A stretch of DNA of 6,281 bases, from the NCBI GenBank assembly GCA_903864555.1, contig CAIPGJ010000478.1:1-6281 (forward strand), read 5' to 3'. Both the position numbers and the translations under genes were made by a program. This document shows, piece by piece, positions 4,775 through 6,281 of the stretch (within the stretch, counting starts at the first letter, position 1; every line of letters starts with the position of its first letter). The notes beneath the pieces were generated by a model. The model was not told the DNA's origin. It did not search any database and saw only the letters and a list, made by a program, of their open reading frames with translations. The DNA is from an uncultured Pseudomonadota bacterium (GTDB taxonomy: Bacteria; Pseudomonadota; Gammaproteobacteria; Burkholderiales; SG8-39).

Positions 4775-6281
4775 AGCGGCGCCATTGCGCCACCTGGTAC
4801 TGGTGCTGGGCGATCAGCTCGATGCCGGTGCCGCTGCCTTCGATGACTGCGACCCCGCCCACGACGCCATCTGGATGGCCGAGGTGGCGGAGGAGTCAAC
4901 GCATGTGTGGTCGAGCCAGCCGCGCATCGCGCTGTTCCTCGCAGCCATGCGCCATTTCGCGGCGGAACGTCGCGCTGCGGGCTGGACGGTGCACTACACC
5001 GCACTGGAGGATGCGGACAACAGCGGCACCCTTGCCGCGGAACTCACCCTCGCCCTGCTGCGCCTGCGCCCCGCAGGGCTGCGGCTCACCGCACCGGGGG
5101 ACTGGCGCGTGCTGCAGGCGCTGCGCCAGGCCGCGGCAGCGGCCAGCGTGCCGCTCACCCTGTGCACCGATCGCCACTTCTACTCCAGCGTGCGTGACTT
5201 CGCCGAGCATGCGCACGGCCGCAAGCAGTTGCGGCTGGAGTATTTCTACCGCGAGCTGCGCCGCCGTCACAGCGTGCTGATGGAGGGCAACCAGCCGGCT
5301 GGCGGGCAGTGGAATTTCGACGCCGATAACCGTTCGGCCTTTCCACCTGAGGGGCCTGGCGCCGTGCCACAGGCGCCGCGCTTCGCCCCGGACGCCATCA
5401 CCCGCGAGGTGATTGCGCTGGTGCGCCGGCGATTTGCCAGACACCCGGGCAGCCTAGAGGCATTTGCCTGGCCGGTCACGCGCAAGGATGCGCAGGCAGC
5501 GCTCGCGGTGTTCGTGCTCGAGCGCCTGCCGCAGTTCGGCCGCTGGCAGGATGCGCTGTGGCCGGGCGAGCCAGGGCTGTGGCATGCACAGCTGTCGGCC
5601 GCGCTCAACCTGAAGCTGCTTGATCCACGTGAGGTGGTGGATGCCGCCGAGGCCGCCTGGCGCTCAGGCGCCGTGCCGCTCGCCAGCGCCGAAGGCTTCA
5701 TCCGCCAGATCCTCGGCTGGCGTGAGTACGTGCGCGGCATCTACTGGACGCAGATGCCCCGCTATGCGCAGGGCAATGCACTGCAGGCGGAGGCCGACCT
5801 GCCCGGCTTCTTCTGGACCGGCGATACCCACCTCCCCTGCCTCGCCGATGCCCTGCAGCAGACGCTGCGCCTGGGCTATGCACACCACATCCAGCGGCTG
5901 ATGGTGATCGGCCTGTATGCGCTGCTGCATGGCGTGCAGCCGCAACAGGTGCATGCCTGGTTCCTTGCGGTGTATGTGGATGCGGTGGAATGGGTGGAGA
6001 TGCCCAATGTGCTGGGCATGAGCCAGGCCGCCGACGGCGGGCTGATGGCGAGCAAGCCCTACATCGCCAGCGGCCAGTACATCCAGCGCATGAGCGCCGG
6101 CGCCTACTGCCGGCAATGCCCTTACGACCCGGCGGTGCGAAGCGGCCCGCGGGCCTGCCCGTACAACCTGCTCTACCGCGATTTCCTGATGCGCCATGAA
6201 ACGCGACTGGCCGCCAATCCGCGCACGGTGATGCAGGTGCGCAACCTCAACCGGCTGAGTGAAGCGGAGCGCGCCACCATC
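4764..6281 (+). CDS. Iron-sulfur photolyase/cryptochrome (PhrB-like, FeS-BCP, prokaryotic (6-4) type); 3' end outside window
   Basis: FAD-containing photolyase-related protein; 506 codons are visible with no stop, so probably only the last C-terminal residues are missing. Known members repair UV (6-4) photoproducts with blue light or act as photoreceptors, and carry a 4Fe-4S cluster and a lumazine-type antenna. The N-terminal antenna domain starts LRHLVLVLGDQLD, with MAEVAEE following. The FAD domain holds cluster cysteines C359, C449, C452 and C465 (YCRQC... ACP), the His pair H374-H375 in GYAHHIQRLM, and W351 and W399. As I remember Agrobacterium PhrB numbering (C350, C438, C441, C454; H365/H366; W342, W390), the offsets are constant at 9, then 11 for the last three cysteines. 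PhrB Tyr391 corresponds here to F400. The chosen ATG overlaps the DUF2256 stop; a GTG one codon earlier is possible. No strong ribosome binding site is seen, consistent with coupling to DUF2256. Confidence 0.94.
   Translation, partial: MAAEAAPLRHLVLVLGDQLDAGAAAFDDCDPAHDAIWMAEVAEESTHVWSSQPRIALFLAAMRHFAAERRAAGWTVHYTALEDADNSGTLAAELTLALLRLRPAGLRLTAPGDWRVLQALRQAAAAASVPLTLCTDRHFYSSVRDFAEHAHGRKQLRLEYFYRELRRRHSVLMEGNQPAGGQWNFDADNRSAFPPEGPGAVPQAPRFAPDAITREVIALVRRRFARHPGSLEAFAWPVTRKDAQAALAVFVLERLPQFGRWQDALWPGEPGLWHAQLSAALNLKLLDPREVVDAAEAAWRSGAVPLASAEGFIRQILGWREYVRGIYWTQMPRYAQGNALQAEADLPGFFWTGDTHLPCLADALQQTLRLGYAHHIQRLMVIGLYALLHGVQPQQVHAWFLAVYVDAVEWVEMPNVLGMSQAADGGLMASKPYIASGQYIQRMSAGAYCRQCPYDPAVRSGPRACPYNLLYRDFLMRHETRLAANPRTVMQVRNLNRLSEAERATI

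Noticed and set aside
3392..6281. A self-illuminated repair idea, in which the luciferase-like enzyme supplies light to the photolyase.
   Set aside because: Most luciferase-like monooxygenases do not emit light. There is no luxB-type partner or aldehyde-supply gene, and the two units have separate control regions.

Overview
The window is GC-rich, densely coding DNA of the kind seen in Pseudomonadota. The HemN N-terminus (GPRYTSYPTADRF), the near-consensus FNR/ANR-type box and the NarL-type two-component pair suggest a beta- or gammaproteobacterium. The genus cannot be told from sequence alone. I see no mobile element, CRISPR array, tRNA or rRNA.

Layout. (1) 1-677, minus: N-terminal half of oxygen-independent coproporphyrinogen III oxidase, hemN, running off the left edge. 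(2) 678-862: divergent intergenic region with an FNR/ANR-like box (745-758) and a separate 20-bp inverted repeat (766-785). (3) 863-3231, plus: a two-gene operon with a 4-base ATGA overlap. It encodes a membrane histidine kinase (two TM segments, two near-duplicate PAS domains, HisKA_3 dimerisation domain, HATPase) and a NarL/FixJ-type response regulator. (4) 3232-3391: intergenic region whose right part is an AT-rich island with repeated ATCA-type motifs and a 22-bp inverted repeat, followed by a strong ribosome binding site. (5) 3392-4330, plus: a luciferase-like (TIM-barrel) flavin- or F420-dependent monooxygenase. (6) 4331-4561: non-coding, with three GC-rich stem-loops. (7) 4562-6281, plus: a small Cys4 DUF2256 protein overlapping by 11 bases an iron-sulfur photolyase/cryptochrome of the PhrB type, which runs off the right edge just short of its expected C-terminus.

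How the genes may work together. HemN is the anaerobic route to protoporphyrinogen, and its box lies 74 bases upstream of the start, suiting FNR/ANR activation. The box sits in the region shared with the sensor kinase operon, and the kinase PAS domains keep a His at the position of the FixL haem ligand. An oxygen- or redox-related signal for this kinase is therefore a reasonable but unproven idea. The DUF2256-photolyase pair is a separate DNA-repair or light-response unit. Its four Fe-S cysteines, two electron-transfer Trp and active-site His pair all fall at a constant or near-constant offset from the numbering I remember for Agrobacterium PhrB. The monooxygenase has its own promoter region and no evident functional link to either side.
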